Both the position numbers and the translations under genes were made by a program. From NCBI RefSeq assembly GCF_016592555.1, contig NZ_AP014546.1:2676501-2740500 (forward strand): a stretch of DNA of 64,000 nt. The letters run 5' to 3'. Under the pieces are notes generated by a model, which was not told the origin of the DNA, ran no database searches, and saw only the letters and a program-made list of their open reading frames with translations. This DNA is from Neptunomonas japonica JAMM 1380 (GTDB taxonomy: Bacteria > Pseudomonadota > Gammaproteobacteria > Pseudomonadales > Balneatricaceae). Below are positions 1 through 9,154 of this stretch, in pieces (the stretch's first letter is position 1; each line of letters begins with the position of its first letter).

Positions 1-383
1 GATACGACCCGCTGGGTAACACGCTGCATTGGCTCTGGCATAAGCGCCTGCCCTTGCGTAAGTGATTGATAATACACAAGGCTGCTATCTGCAAAGCTAT
101 GATGACTAAACGTGTACCAGTGTTTTATAAGGTAGTGATCAAACACCACATCTAACATAATGCCTGCAAAGCGCTTTCGCTCGGCACTCATCAGCCCTTT
201 AAGCTGCTTAACAATGGCATGGTTATCGGTATAGCGATCCACAGCACGGTGATTTAACAAACCGTTTTTTACGGGTTCAGGTAACGGGGCAACGGCTACA
301 CCCTTGGCAAAATCTCCCAAGAGATTTCCAACGCGTGACTCCACCGTAGGCTGAGCCAAAAATAGATGAGCTAGGTAGTTCAT
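1..383 (-). CDS. acpH: ACP phosphodiesterase AcpH, 3' part outside window
   Basis: Reverse-strand reading frame open from an ATG at 383 to the window edge, about 127 codons, so the C-terminal part is missing. The protein begins MNYLAHLFLA and continues with VGNLLGDFAKG and an RYTD motif, followed by a FDHYL histidine/aspartate motif. This is the pattern of the AcpH (DUF479) family of HD-like phosphodiesterases. Known members remove the 4'-phosphopantetheine arm from acyl carrier protein in the cytoplasm, giving apo-ACP. The next gene upstream on the same strand ends only 14 bases before this start, so the two may share a transcript. The family assignment is from motif recognition; the missing end prevents a length check (E. 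coli AcpH has 193 residues). Confidence 0.85.
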   Translation of the reverse strand, partial: MNYLAHLFLAQPTVESRVGNLLGDFAKGVAVAPLPEPVKNGLLNHRAVDRYTDNHAIVKQLKGLMSAERKRFAGIMLDVVFDHYLIKHWYTFSHHSFADSSLVYYQSLTQGQALMPEPMQRVTQRVV

Positions 384-397
384 CGTGTTTTCATCGT

Positions 398-1789
398 TTA
401 AAAGGTTTCAATTTTTTCATCTACCTCAGAAAGCGCTAACTGCTGAATCATTCTTAAACCCTCTTCCAGCGAAGCAAGATCTTTAGCTGCACTGATGCAA
501 ATTCTTACGGCTTGCGGTGCTGGGTAGTTGCCAACAGCAAAGCTTTCTGCAGCAGTAATCAAGACTTTTTTCTCTTCGGCGGCTTTTACAAAAGCACTGG
601 CTCGCCAATGTTCAGGCAACACTAACCAGACAAAAAAACTATCGGCTCTGGCCGAAAAATCCAGCGAACGAAATATATCGCTCACCAATGCAAAACGTAC
701 CTGTAACGCTTCGCGCTGCTTCGCGAGTAACTGAGTCGCCGCGCCTTGCTGAATCCACCGACACGCTATCTCAACCATTAACGGTGGAGCCATCCAACAA
801 CTAGCGCGCAGGGCCGAGGCCGCTCTGTCTCGATACGCCTGCGGTGATACAAGAAAGCCTACCCGTAAACCACCCGCTAACCCCTTTGAGCAACTACTGA
901 TATAAAAAACTCGCTCGGGCGCCATAGATGCCAAAGGCTCTGGCCGGTTTTGCACTAACGACGCCGAGACATCATCTTCGATAATCAACAACTGGCACTC
1001 ATTAGCCACAGAAATCAGTTGCCGCCTTCGCTGCAACGTCATTTGTACATTGGTCGGGTTATGCTGAGTCGGCGTGCAATAGATCAAACGAGGGTTATAT
1101 TGACGACATAGATCAGCAATAGAATCTAATAAAATACCCTGCTCATCCATCGGTATGGGAATAACTTTAAGACTAAGTTGCCTCGCTATGGATTTTAACC
1201 CAGGATATGCCAGCCCTTCGGCAAGAATGGTATCACCCGGGCGGCATGCGGCTATTAAAGCCAGCTGTATGGCATGCTGGCCACCATTACACAAAGTAAT
1301 ACTATCCGGGGGCGAGGCAAAATTACCGTAACTTATCCACTTAGCTATAACTTGGCGATGGTGCTCAAAACCTCCATCGGGATGATATTCCAGCATATGC
1401 GCAAGTGTGTCGGGGTCGTGCTGCAATTCCCCGAGCGTTTCTGCAAGCAACGCCTGCTGGCCGAGCCTTACCGGCAAGCTCACCGTCAGATCGATAAAAC
1501 CCTCGCGCGGATCAGGGATCAAAAACTCATCCCGTACTTTTGCACCCTTCTCATTTACATAGGTTCCACTACCCACACGGGCTGATACTAAACCACGACG
1601 CTCAGCCTCGGCATATCCTCGTGTCACTGTGCCTAATGTCACACCTAACGCATCGGCTAGCTGTCGTTGGGGCGGCAATTTTTGCTGCGCGATTAGCTCA
1701 CCAGCATCAATGCCTAAAGCAATGGCTGTTGCTAAGGCTTTATAACGCGGCCCTGCATATTCAGTTAAATCTGGAATCCAAATTGTCAT
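398..1789 (-). CDS. MocR/PdxR-type transcriptional regulator (GntR HTH plus aminotransferase fold)
   Basis: A 463-residue protein with an N-terminal winged-helix GntR domain (about 10-78; LPPQRQLADALGVTLGTVTRGY is the recognition region) joined to a fold-type I aminotransferase domain (about 110-450). The PLP-binding lysine is Lys302 in SSCSKGLAGGLRVG. Length and domain order match the MocR/GabR/PdxR family, which bind PLP and usually control a divergent gene. The divergent neighbours are alaX and a LysE exporter, and an inverted repeat lies between them. The effector cannot be told from sequence. ATG start; no strong Shine-Dalgarno is visible. Confidence 0.9.
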   Translation of the reverse strand: MTIWIPDLTEYAGPRYKALATAIALGIDAGELIAQQKLPPQRQLADALGVTLGTVTRGYAEAERRGLVSARVGSGTYVNEKGAKVRDEFLIPDPREGFIDLTVSLPVRLGQQALLAETLGELQHDPDTLAHMLEYHPDGGFEHHRQVIAKWISYGNFASPPDSITLCNGGQHAIQLALIAACRPGDTILAEGLAYPGLKSIARQLSLKVIPIPMDEQGILLDSIADLCRQYNPRLIYCTPTQHNPTNVQMTLQRRRQLISVANECQLLIIEDDVSASLVQNRPEPLASMAPERVFYISSCSKGLAGGLRVGFLVSPQAYRDRAASALRASCWMAPPLMVEIACRWIQQGAATQLLAKQREALQVRFALVSDIFRSLDFSARADSFFVWLVLPEHWRASAFVKAAEEKKVLITAAESFAVGNYPAPQAVRICISAAKDLASLEEGLRMIQQLALSEVDEKIETF

Positions 1790-1875
1790 GGTAACAATAA
1801 ACCGATTGACTCATAAATTATGAAATATATGATGTAAAAACAATACAAAAGAAACGATCAATAACATTTATTTAC

Positions 1876-1893
1876 AATTGTACCCATACAATT
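1876..1893. promoter_or_regulatory. Inverted repeat, candidate operator of the MocR-type regulator
   Basis: AATTGTA-CCCA-TACAATT is a perfect 7-bp inverted repeat with a 4-bp spacer, 20 bp before the alaX start codon in the A/T-rich divergent region. A similar half (CAATACA) occurs near 1840. MocR proteins commonly bind repeats in such divergent regions. Its role as operator is inferred. Confidence 0.45.
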
Positions 1894-1913
1894 TAATATT
1901 TCAAGGATTTCTC

Positions 1914-2627
1914 ATGACAACAGCACTGTTCAATATCGATAGCTATCAAACGCAAGCAAGTGCTGTCATCACTGCAGTCACAGAAAACCACCTTGAGCTT
2001 AATCAAACACTTTTTTACCCCCAAGGCGGTGGCCAACCCGGTGACCAAGGCTGGATAACAACGTCATCCGCTAGGCTTGAGGTAATTGATACGATTAAAG
2101 GCAATACGCCTAACCGTATTTTGCATTGCATTGATGGAGATACTCAGCAGCTTAGTGTGGGCGATCATGTACAACTAGAAATCAATTGGCCGCGCCGTTA
2201 TCAGTTGATGCGTATGCACTCATGCTTGCACTTGCTCTGCTCTCTTATCCCTAAAGGTGTCACTGGCGGCTCTATCGGGCTAGAAAAAAGCCGTCTTGAT
2301 TTTGATTTAGGCGAAGCAAAGCTCGATAAAGAGCTACTTACCCAACAACTCAATGCGCTCATTCAATCAAGCGCAGCCATCACCACCATGGTGATAAGCG
2401 ATGCAGAGCTAACACAACAACCTGAGCTAGTACGTACATTATCAGTGCAACCGCCAGCAGGAACAGGCTCTGTACGTATGGTGAAGATTGATGGCGTAGA
2501 CCTTCAGCCTTGTGGCGGTACTCATGTCGCTAACATCAAAGAAATCGGCACAGCCAAGATCAGCAAGATCGAAAACAAAGGCAAACACAACCGGCGCATA
2601 CACCTACTATTGGAACCACAGTCATGA
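1914..2627 (+). CDS. alaX: Alanyl-tRNA editing protein AlaX
   Basis: A free-standing homologue of the editing domain of alanyl-tRNA synthetase, which hydrolyses mischarged Ser- or Gly-tRNA(Ala). The 237-residue protein has the zinc-binding pair His102/His106 (RMHSCLHLL) and Cys200/His204 (CGGTHV), plus the PQGGGQPGD motif of the family near residue 36. The ATG at 1914 is chosen because it follows AAGGA at suitable spacing; an in-frame TTG at 1878 lies inside the operator repeat and would add 12 unlikely residues. It overlaps the next gene by four bases (ATGA), so translation is probably coupled to the LysE exporter. Confidence 0.9.
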   Translation: MTTALFNIDSYQTQASAVITAVTENHLELNQTLFYPQGGGQPGDQGWITTSSARLEVIDTIKGNTPNRILHCIDGDTQQLSVGDHVQLEINWPRRYQLMRMHSCLHLLCSLIPKGVTGGSIGLEKSRLDFDLGEAKLDKELLTQQLNALIQSSAAITTMVISDAELTQQPELVRTLSVQPPAGTGSVRMVKIDGVDLQPCGGTHVANIKEIGTAKISKIENKGKHNRRIHLLLEPQS

Positions 2628-3235
2628 TCATTGAATTATTATTAGCCAACATACTTTCATTAATAACCTTTGCCTTTACGACCTCTGTCACGCCGGGCCC
2701 CAATAACTTGATGCTGACAGCCTCGGGCGCTAATTTTGGTTTTAAGCGGACGATTCCTCATATGCTGGGGATTGGCAGTGGCTTGTTTGCTCTGAATATG
2801 TCGGTGGCACTAGGGTTTGGTGTTATTTTTGCTCAATATCCTGAGCTACACAGCTGGTTACGCTGGGTCGGCGCTTGTTACCTTGTTTATTTGGCATGGA
2901 AAATAGGCTCGGCTAACGGGCCAGGGAAAAACAACACAGCAGGCAATACTCCTTTTAGCTTTGCTCAAGCCGCCGCCTTTCAATTTGTAAACCCTAAAGC
3001 ATGGATCATGTCTATTAGCGCGATGACCACATTCACACTGCCGGGCGATGCATACTTTCAATCTGCCTTTTATGTTGCGCTCGTCTTTGGGATTGTTAAC
3101 CTGCCCACTATTAGTCTCTGGGCTAGCTTTGGCATGGCTATTGGGCGCTATCTATCAACGGCGGTGGCTTATCGGCGGTTTAATGTGTCGATGGGAGTTC
3201 TCACAGCCAGCTCTGTTGTTTTACTGTTTATCTAA
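2624..3235 (+). CDS. LysE/RhtB family amino-acid exporter
   Basis: A 203-residue inner-membrane protein with about six hydrophobic segments. The N-terminal signature TSVTPGPNNLMLTASGANFGF (residues about 20-40) is the LysE/RhtB hallmark, and FQFVNPKAWIMSISAMTTF in the middle is the second conserved block. Such proteins export amino acids or their analogues. The overlap with alaX and the divergent MocR regulator suggest a small unit that deals with a toxic amino acid or analogue (export plus tRNA proofreading); that link is inference. Confidence 0.88.
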   Translation: MIIELLLANILSLITFAFTTSVTPGPNNLMLTASGANFGFKRTIPHMLGIGSGLFALNMSVALGFGVIFAQYPELHSWLRWVGACYLVYLAWKIGSANGPGKNNTAGNTPFSFAQAAAFQFVNPKAWIMSISAMTTFTLPGDAYFQSAFYVALVFGIVNLPTISLWASFGMAIGRYLSTAVAYRRFNVSMGVLTASSVVLLFI

Positions 3236-3247
3236 GCATTTTTATAC

Positions 3248-3346
3248 GCGGCTTTTATAAGCTTCTTATGTAAACTCTTTATGTAAGAGAGTTATTATAT
3301 AAGCCGCTACATTTTCACCTCTTAAAATACCCTTCTTTAAAGGGTA
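3248..3346. terminator. Nested inverted repeats after the lysE gene
   Basis: An imperfect 12-bp inverted repeat (3248-3259 with 3296-3307, GCGGC/GCCGC ends) encloses a second hairpin AACTCT/AGAGTT (3273-3278, 3288-3293). A third hairpin TACCCTT/AAGGGTA follows at 3328-3346. No clean T-run is present, so termination is a weak inference; these structures may also act in the leader of mtnA. Confidence 0.35.
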
Positions 3347-3376
3347 ATATCAGCAGTACCCAGATAATAAGTGCGT

Positions 3377-3382
3377 TATAAT
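3377..3382 (+). promoter_or_regulatory. Candidate -10 element of mtnA
   Basis: TATAAT matches the sigma-70 -10 consensus exactly, 56 bp before the mtnA start. The -35 position (CAGTAC, 17 bp upstream) is poor, so activation by another factor is possible. A small hairpin AGGCT/AGCCT covers the ribosome-binding region just before the ATG. Confidence 0.35.
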
Positions 3383-3438
3383 CTCATACATAATTCATCG
3401 GGCCTGTATTCATATAGAGGCTTACTTGAGAGCCTGTC

Positions 3439-4458
3439 ATGCACGACCTTCAAGCGACCAGTATTAAATACCAACGCAACACCCTCTATGTGCTTGATCA
3501 GCACCAACTCCCCCATGTTGAGAACTGGCTTCCTTGCGAGTCCGTAGACGCAATGGTCGCTATGATTCAAAAACTACAAATTCGTGGAGCACCGCTCATC
3601 GGTATTGGTGCGAGCTTGCTGCTGGGACATTTAGCCGCCAACGGAGCATGCACTACAACATTACAACGTAATGCAGAAGTTTTACGCGCGGCACGCCCTA
3701 CTGCCGTTAACTTGATGAACAATATGGACAGTATGCTAGCAGTACTGCAAACATCAGGTCCTAGCGCACTACCAACAGAAGCAGAACGGCTATTTCATGA
3801 AGATGTCGCCTTGTGTAATAGCCTAGCTAACCTGGGGGCAGAACTTATTCCTGCCAATGCCAATATTTTAACTCACTGCAATACCGGAAGCTTAGCAACC
3901 GCTGGCGTAGGCACGGCTATTGGTGTGATTAATGCCGCCCACCAGCAGGGCAAGAATATCCATGTGTATGTAGATGAAACCCGCCCGCTACTACAAGGTG
4001 GCCGGCTAACCGCCTGGGAAATGAAACAGCTCGGCGTAGCCCATACATTGATCTGCGATAACATGGCCGCAATTCTGATGCGCGATAAGAAAGTCGATTG
4101 TATTTTAGTCGGTGCCGATAGAATCGCTGTAAATGGCGACTTTGCAAATAAAGTGGGCACCTATTCCTTAGCGGTAAATGCATATCACCATAATGTGCCT
4201 TTTTATGTGGTTGCCCCCAACACGACAGTCGATATTGAATGTATGAGCGGTGAGAAGATCCCTATTGAAGAACGCGACGCGGCTGAAGTACGCGGCGTAA
4301 GCGGTAGCTTTGGCGATGTTTGCTGGAGTCCAAATCAAACACCTGTTTACAATCCAGCGTTTGATGTCACACCTGCAGCCCTTATTAGCGGCTGGATTTT
4401 AGATAAAGGCGTGTTTAACCAAGAGCAGATTAAGAAAGGCGTGTTAAAAACACTTTAA
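3439..4458 (+). CDS. mtnA: S-methyl-5-thioribose-1-phosphate isomerase
   Basis: Converts 5-methylthioribose-1-phosphate to methylthioribulose-1-phosphate in the methionine salvage pathway. The 339-residue protein carries the family motifs RGAPLIG (49-55), THCNTGSLAT with catalytic Cys147, DETRPLLQGGRLTAWE (179-194) and VGADRIAVNGD with catalytic Asp227, followed by NKVGTYSLA. Length is typical. The other steps (mtnB, mtnC, mtnD) are on the opposite strand 5 kb away, so the pathway is split into two units. The upstream kinase and nucleosidase or phosphorylase are not in the window. Confidence 0.95.
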   Translation: MHDLQATSIKYQRNTLYVLDQHQLPHVENWLPCESVDAMVAMIQKLQIRGAPLIGIGASLLLGHLAANGACTTTLQRNAEVLRAARPTAVNLMNNMDSMLAVLQTSGPSALPTEAERLFHEDVALCNSLANLGAELIPANANILTHCNTGSLATAGVGTAIGVINAAHQQGKNIHVYVDETRPLLQGGRLTAWEMKQLGVAHTLICDNMAAILMRDKKVDCILVGADRIAVNGDFANKVGTYSLAVNAYHHNVPFYVVAPNTTVDIECMSGEKIPIEERDAAEVRGVSGSFGDVCWSPNQTPVYNPAFDVTPAALISGWILDKGVFNQEQIKKGVLKTL

Positions 4459-4539
4459 TTGTTGCCTGCATCTTTAAACATTTGAGTTAAACTCATATCA
4501 TGCATGGCTTTTTAAACAAGCAAAACGAGAGTAATCAGT

Positions 4540-7407
4540 TTGGCAGTCACAGATTTTATTCCCGGCCAGCGCTGGATCAGTAATACCGAAGCAGAGCTTG
4601 GCTTAGGTATGGTTACAACTAACGCAGATCGTCGCGTCACCATTGTTTATCCTGCTGCTGAAGACGAGCGCACATACGCCACCGATAATGCCCCTGTTAG
4701 CCGGGTCGAATACCCTGTTGGCGACACAGTAAGTAACAGTGCCGGCATACAGATCGAAATTACCGAGCGTATCGAGAAAAACGGCTGCTTCATCTATATC
4801 GGCAACGATGCTGATGGTGAAGAGCATATCGTGCCGGAAATTGATCTCGACAGCCACGTGCAGTTTAATCGTCCTCAGGATCGTCTTTTTGCCGGCCAAG
4901 TAGATAAACTAAGCCGTTATAAGCTGCGCCTTAACACTCTCGAGCATCAACACGCGCAACAAAAGTCAGAGACTTATGGTTTATCCGGCGGCCGTGTGCA
5001 GCTATTACCACACCAGTTTTATATTGCTCACGAAGTAGCCAATCGCTATGCACCGCGTGTTTTACTTGCCGATGAAGTTGGCTTGGGTAAAACCATTGAA
5101 GCGGGTTTAATTTTACATCAACAGCTTATCAGCGGTCGTGCTAAGCGTGTATTGATTACTGTTCCTGACAGCCTTGTTTATCAGTGGCTGATCGAAATGA
5201 TGCGCCGCTTCAATCTGCACTTCAGCATTATGGATGATCTGCGCTGTACTGCACTGGAGATGTCTGGGTCAGAAAACCCATTCGACTCTGCTCAGTTAAT
5301 TTTATGTGGCCAATCGTTTATCAACAATAACGCTACACGCGTTGAGCAAATTCTCGCGTGTGAATGGGATATGCTGATTGTTGATGAAGCACACCATTTA
5401 GTGTGGAGCGAGGATGCTCCTAGCCCGCTATACACCACGATAGAAATGCTAGCGAATGTTATCCCTAGCTTGTTATTGTTAACAGCTACACCGGAGCAAC
5501 TCGGCTTAGAAAGCCACTTTGCTCGTTTACGTTTACTTGACCCAGACCGTTACAGCTCGTTGGAGCAGTTCCGTGAAGAACAAGAGCATTACACTGAAGT
5601 AAACGCACTGGTACAAAAGCTACTTGCCGAAAACGGTATTGCACAACTAAGCTCAGATGCGCAATTCCAAGCGGAGTTAAACAGCTTCTTGGGCGAAGAA
5701 ACCGCCACCAAACTTATTGCGGATGCTCAGGAAGAAAATGCTGAAGAAGCGATTCAACAGTGCATTAATCATCTGCTGGATCGCCATGGTACAGGCCGCG
5801 TATTATTCCGTAATACACGTGACGCCGTACATGGCTTCCCACAAAGAATTCTGATTCCGCATCCACTGCCTATGCCTGATGAACTGTCATCAGAAATGGT
5901 CGACTTTTCTTTGGATGAGATTCTTAAACCAGAATCTGTACTCGGTGATGACTGGCTGGAATTTGACTCTCGTGTTGAATGGCTCGATGGTTGGCTTAAA
6001 GCTCACCGTCACGAAAAAACACTGCTAATTTGCGCAAAAGCTGAAACAGCACAAGCACTAGAAGAACACCTACGCTTACGCAAAGGCGTTCGCTCTGCCA
6101 TGTTCCACGAGAAGATGACACTCATCAACCGCGACCGTGCTGCCGCTTATTTTGCCGACACTGAAGAATACGCTCAGGTATTAATCTGCTCGGAGATTGG
6201 TAGTGAAGGCCGTAACTTCCAGTTTGCACAACATTTGATTATGTTTGACCTGCCACTAAACCCTGACCTTCTAGAGCAGCGTATTGGTCGTTTAGACCGT
6301 ATTGGTCAGAAAAACGATGTGCAGATTCATATCCCTTATTACGAAGACAGCGCACAGGCTATTTTGCTACGCTGGTTTGACGAAGGCATAAACGCTTTTC
6401 GCCATACCTGCCCCGCTGGCCAAGCACTGTTTACACAGTTCGAAGACACCCTAGTAGGCCTGTTACTTGATGGTGCTGACGAAGAAACTTTTGAAACGCT
6501 TATTGTCGAATCGCAGCAAGCATCGCAGAAGATTCTTCTTGAAATGCAGCAAGGCCGTGACCGCTTATTGGAAATGAGTTCATGCCGTCCTGAGCAAGCT
6601 GCTCAGCTCATAGAGTCCGTTGAAGATACCGAAAACCGCCACCAGCTAGTCGAGTACATGGAACACGTCTTCGATCAGTTTGGTGTTGACCAGCAAACTA
6701 ATGGTTTGCACTCTGTGATCCTGCAACCTACTGACCAGATGATCTATCATCGCGTACCAGGGCTACCCGATGAAGGCTGTACAGCAACCTTCTCACGCGA
6801 AGAAGCTCTGAGCCGTGAAGATATGCAGTTCCTCAACTGGGAACACCCCATGGTGACCGGTGCTATGGAAATGATTACCGGCAGCGAGTTTGGTAATACA
6901 GCCATCTGTACCGTCAAACTTCCTCCACTAGCGCCTGGCACACTATTAGTTGAAGCGGTGTTTGTTCTCTACTGTGCAGCACCTCGCCACCTCAACTTGC
7001 AGCGTTACCAGCCGCAAGCGACGGTTCGCGTCGTGTTAGATAACAACGGCAACAACCTCAGCGCTATTATTACACCTAACCACTTAAACAAATTAGGTGA
7101 GCGCGTTAAGCGCCATGCAGCCCAGAACCTGATTCGTCATGGTCGAGAGCAGATCAGTGGTGTCTTGAGCAAGGCTGAAAATGTAGCCCAAGCTCAGCAG
7201 GAAAAACTGATAGAAAGCGCCGTCAGCAAAGCGACTACAATCCTCAATGAAGAAGTTGAACGACTAGAAGCGCTAAGCAAGGTAAACCCTTCTATCCGAG
7301 CGGAAGAGATCACACAGTTACGTGCTGATCGTGCCAGCATCCTAGAGCTACTCGGTGCTGCTAAGCTGAAGATGGATGCGGTACGTGTGGCTGTCGTCAG
7401 CGACTAA
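4540..7407 (+). CDS. rapA: RNA polymerase-associated helicase-like ATPase RapA (HepA)
   Basis: A 955-residue Swi2/Snf2 ATPase that binds core RNA polymerase and helps recycle it. N-terminal Tudor-like region starts GQRWISNTEAELGLG, as in E. coli RapA (968 residues). Walker A is LADEVGLGKT (about 176-185), the DEAH box is at 282-285, and helicase motifs V-VI appear as SEIGSEGRNFQ and QRIGRLDRIGQ. The start is a TTG preceded by GAGAG; no ATG gives the expected N-terminus, so a non-standard start is very likely. It stands alone downstream of mtnA, with no strong terminator between them. Confidence 0.95.
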   Translation: MAVTDFIPGQRWISNTEAELGLGMVTTNADRRVTIVYPAAEDERTYATDNAPVSRVEYPVGDTVSNSAGIQIEITERIEKNGCFIYIGNDADGEEHIVPEIDLDSHVQFNRPQDRLFAGQVDKLSRYKLRLNTLEHQHAQQKSETYGLSGGRVQLLPHQFYIAHEVANRYAPRVLLADEVGLGKTIEAGLILHQQLISGRAKRVLITVPDSLVYQWLIEMMRRFNLHFSIMDDLRCTALEMSGSENPFDSAQLILCGQSFINNNATRVEQILACEWDMLIVDEAHHLVWSEDAPSPLYTTIEMLANVIPSLLLLTATPEQLGLESHFARLRLLDPDRYSSLEQFREEQEHYTEVNALVQKLLAENGIAQLSSDAQFQAELNSFLGEETATKLIADAQEENAEEAIQQCINHLLDRHGTGRVLFRNTRDAVHGFPQRILIPHPLPMPDELSSEMVDFSLDEILKPESVLGDDWLEFDSRVEWLDGWLKAHRHEKTLLICAKAETAQALEEHLRLRKGVRSAMFHEKMTLINRDRAAAYFADTEEYAQVLICSEIGSEGRNFQFAQHLIMFDLPLNPDLLEQRIGRLDRIGQKNDVQIHIPYYEDSAQAILLRWFDEGINAFRHTCPAGQALFTQFEDTLVGLLLDGADEETFETLIVESQQASQKILLEMQQGRDRLLEMSSCRPEQAAQLIESVEDTENRHQLVEYMEHVFDQFGVDQQTNGLHSVILQPTDQMIYHRVPGLPDEGCTATFSREEALSREDMQFLNWEHPMVTGAMEMITGSEFGNTAICTVKLPPLAPGTLLVEAVFVLYCAAPRHLNLQRYQPQATVRVVLDNNGNNLSAIITPNHLNKLGERVKRHAAQNLIRHGREQISGVLSKAENVAQAQQEKLIESAVSKATTILNEEVERLEALSKVNPSIRAEEITQLRADRASILELLGAAKLKMDAVRVAVVSD

Positions 7408-7442
7408 TTCGCCACCATCAAGTAAACCGCCAGGAGAGCACA

Positions 7443-8324
7443 ATGAGTCTAAAGGACTGGGGTCTTGCATTACTCGTTGTGCTGGCTTGGGGGGTTAACT
7501 TTGTTGTTATCAAGTGGGGGCTGGATGAGCTTCCTCCCCTACTGCTAGGTGCTTTGCGGTTTATGCTAGTTGCCTTTCCTGCCATTCTCTTTATTAAAGC
7601 CCCAAAACTACCGCTTAAATGGCTACTCGCCTATGGTGTAACCATTAGCTTTGGCCAATTCGCACTGCTCTTTAGCGCCATGCACTTAGGCATGCCTGCA
7701 GGCCTAGCCTCGCTGGTACTCCAAGCACAAATGCTATTCACCATGATATTCGCCTTTATGTTTTTAGGTGAACGCTGGCAACTACCACAAGTGCTCTCCC
7801 TGATTATTGCCGCAACCGGCTTGACCCTACTGGCAACCCAAACACCCGCCAGCCAGATGACATTTATCGGTTTTGCTTTAACCATTGCAGCAGCCGCCAG
7901 TTGGGGCATGGGAAACATTATTAATCGCAAGATCGGCCAACTAGGTAATGTTAACTTGATGGGCCTAGTTGTGTGGAGCGCGCTCATTCCTCCAATCCCT
8001 TTTCTACTGCTCTCCTACCGCTTTGAAGGGCCAGATCTCATACTCTCAAGCCTAGAGAACATCGGCTTTAAATCTATTGCTAGCGTCTTTTATTTAGCAG
8101 CTATTGCCACCATTTTTGGCTACAGTAGCTGGGCACACCTGCTTAAGCAGTATCCTGCATCTCAGGTTGCTCCACTGACATTACTCGTCCCTGTGATTGG
8201 CCTTGTAACGGCATGGCTAGTATTAGATGAAACGCTGAGTATTATTCAGATATTTGGGATTACTCTGATTATGGCCGGCTTACTGGTTAATGTATTTGGC
8301 CACACACTATTACCTAAAAAGTAA
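7443..8324 (+). CDS. eamA: EamA-type DMT-superfamily exporter (O-acetylserine/cysteine exporter-like)
   Basis: A 293-residue inner-membrane protein with about ten hydrophobic segments in two EamA repeats. The start (LALLVVLAWGVNFVVIKWGL), the GALRFMLVAFPA block, and MPAGLASLVLQAQ closely resemble E. coli EamA, which exports O-acetylserine and cysteine. Substrate is therefore a fair but untested guess; other DMT exporters share the fold. ATG is preceded by CAGGAGAG. It is 35 bp after rapA and ends at a strong hairpin. Confidence 0.72.
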   Translation: MSLKDWGLALLVVLAWGVNFVVIKWGLDELPPLLLGALRFMLVAFPAILFIKAPKLPLKWLLAYGVTISFGQFALLFSAMHLGMPAGLASLVLQAQMLFTMIFAFMFLGERWQLPQVLSLIIAATGLTLLATQTPASQMTFIGFALTIAAAASWGMGNIINRKIGQLGNVNLMGLVVWSALIPPIPFLLLSYRFEGPDLILSSLENIGFKSIASVFYLAAIATIFGYSSWAHLLKQYPASQVAPLTLLVPVIGLVTAWLVLDETLSIIQIFGITLIMAGLLVNVFGHTLLPKK

Positions 8325-8348
8325 GCCGAGCAATATAGCTCGGCTTAC
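8316..8348. terminator. Strong bidirectional terminator
   Basis: Perfect 11-bp stem GTAAGCCGAGC (8321-8331) and GCTCGGCTTAC (8338-8348) with a 6-base loop. On the reverse strand it is followed by TTTTT (8316-8320), giving a textbook Rho-independent terminator for the leftward gene ending at 8398; rightward it ends eamA with a weaker TTAAAAT tail. Confidence 0.85.
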
Positions 8349-8397
8349 TTAAAATAATCGCTTATCGGGCTTATTTTAATAGTCGCTTCTCAGCCGG

Positions 8398-9066
8398 CTA
8401 CTCTTTCAATTTAACCACAAGCTGATTGTCATCAATCCTGACAAAAGCCACACCATCAGCAAAGCTTTTCCAGAAACCTTCCCCACCACCATATTGCTCG
8501 ACTAAATCAATATTTTTCAAGCTACCCATCCAGGCATTGGGCAAAGGTACTCCCCACAGGCTCACGCCACGCAGTTTAACGCTCGGTCGGTCATTATTAA
8601 ATGCTACCTCGACACCCGCATTGATCCTGACGGTTTCTCCACCCAAAATTGGAAAGTCCGGATCCACAGGAATAAGTAACTTAGCACTGGCTAAATTATC
8701 TGAAAGGTCGATCGCAAAACGGCTGGCCAAGTCAGGATTTTTAGCAATTAAACTATTCAGCTCTTTCTCTGAAAATTTAACTTCACGACTCGCACCGGTC
8801 TCAGAATATGCCTCAGGCTGAAGTGGCTTGTTAGGGTCCGATACAGCCGACCCATCCTCTAACTGAATACCAAAGAAGCTTAGTTTTTTATCAAGCTGCT
8901 GCTGCTCACCCGAAGAAAGGCTAACCGGACTAAATGAAGAGGGGAAATATACCCACTTAACAAAGAGACCACCCAGAATAATCGCCAAAAACACAGCCAA
9001 AAAGACTGTTAAAAAAAGCGGAAATCTACGTTTTGGTGTTGCAGCAGGTTGGATATCACTTTCCAT
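8398..9066 (-). CDS. Uncharacterised membrane-anchored protein
   Basis: Not recognised. From the ATG at 9066 the product has 222 residues: a short basic N-terminus (TPKRRF), one transmembrane helix (about 15-40, rich in LFV), then a soluble, presumably periplasmic domain with a central VKFSEKELNSLIAKNP motif and a C-terminal half with alternating hydrophobic strands. That half resembles lipid-binding or DUF-type domains in which the middle part follows a DxASA pattern. The frame is open back to a TTG at 9099 and an ATG at 9087, but only the 9066 ATG has an upstream AGGCG and a usual type II anchor start. It ends before the strong terminator at 8316-8348. Confidence 0.6.
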   Translation of the reverse strand: MESDIQPAATPKRRFPLFLTVFLAVFLAIILGGLFVKWVYFPSSFSPVSLSSGEQQQLDKKLSFFGIQLEDGSAVSDPNKPLQPEAYSETGASREVKFSEKELNSLIAKNPDLASRFAIDLSDNLASAKLLIPVDPDFPILGGETVRINAGVEVAFNNDRPSVKLRGVSLWGVPLPNAWMGSLKNIDLVEQYGGGEGFWKSFADGVAFVRIDDNQLVVKLKE

Positions 9067-9154
9067 AAAGACGCCTGTATTTTTCATTATCACAATCAAA
9101 ATACAATAATGCCTCCACGGTGAACACAGCCTGTATCAACTCGTCTTGCTTAAC

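Noticed and set aside
3300..3438. SAM riboswitch upstream of mtnA
   Set aside because: Only simple hairpins were found; none of the known SAM aptamer core motifs could be recognised.
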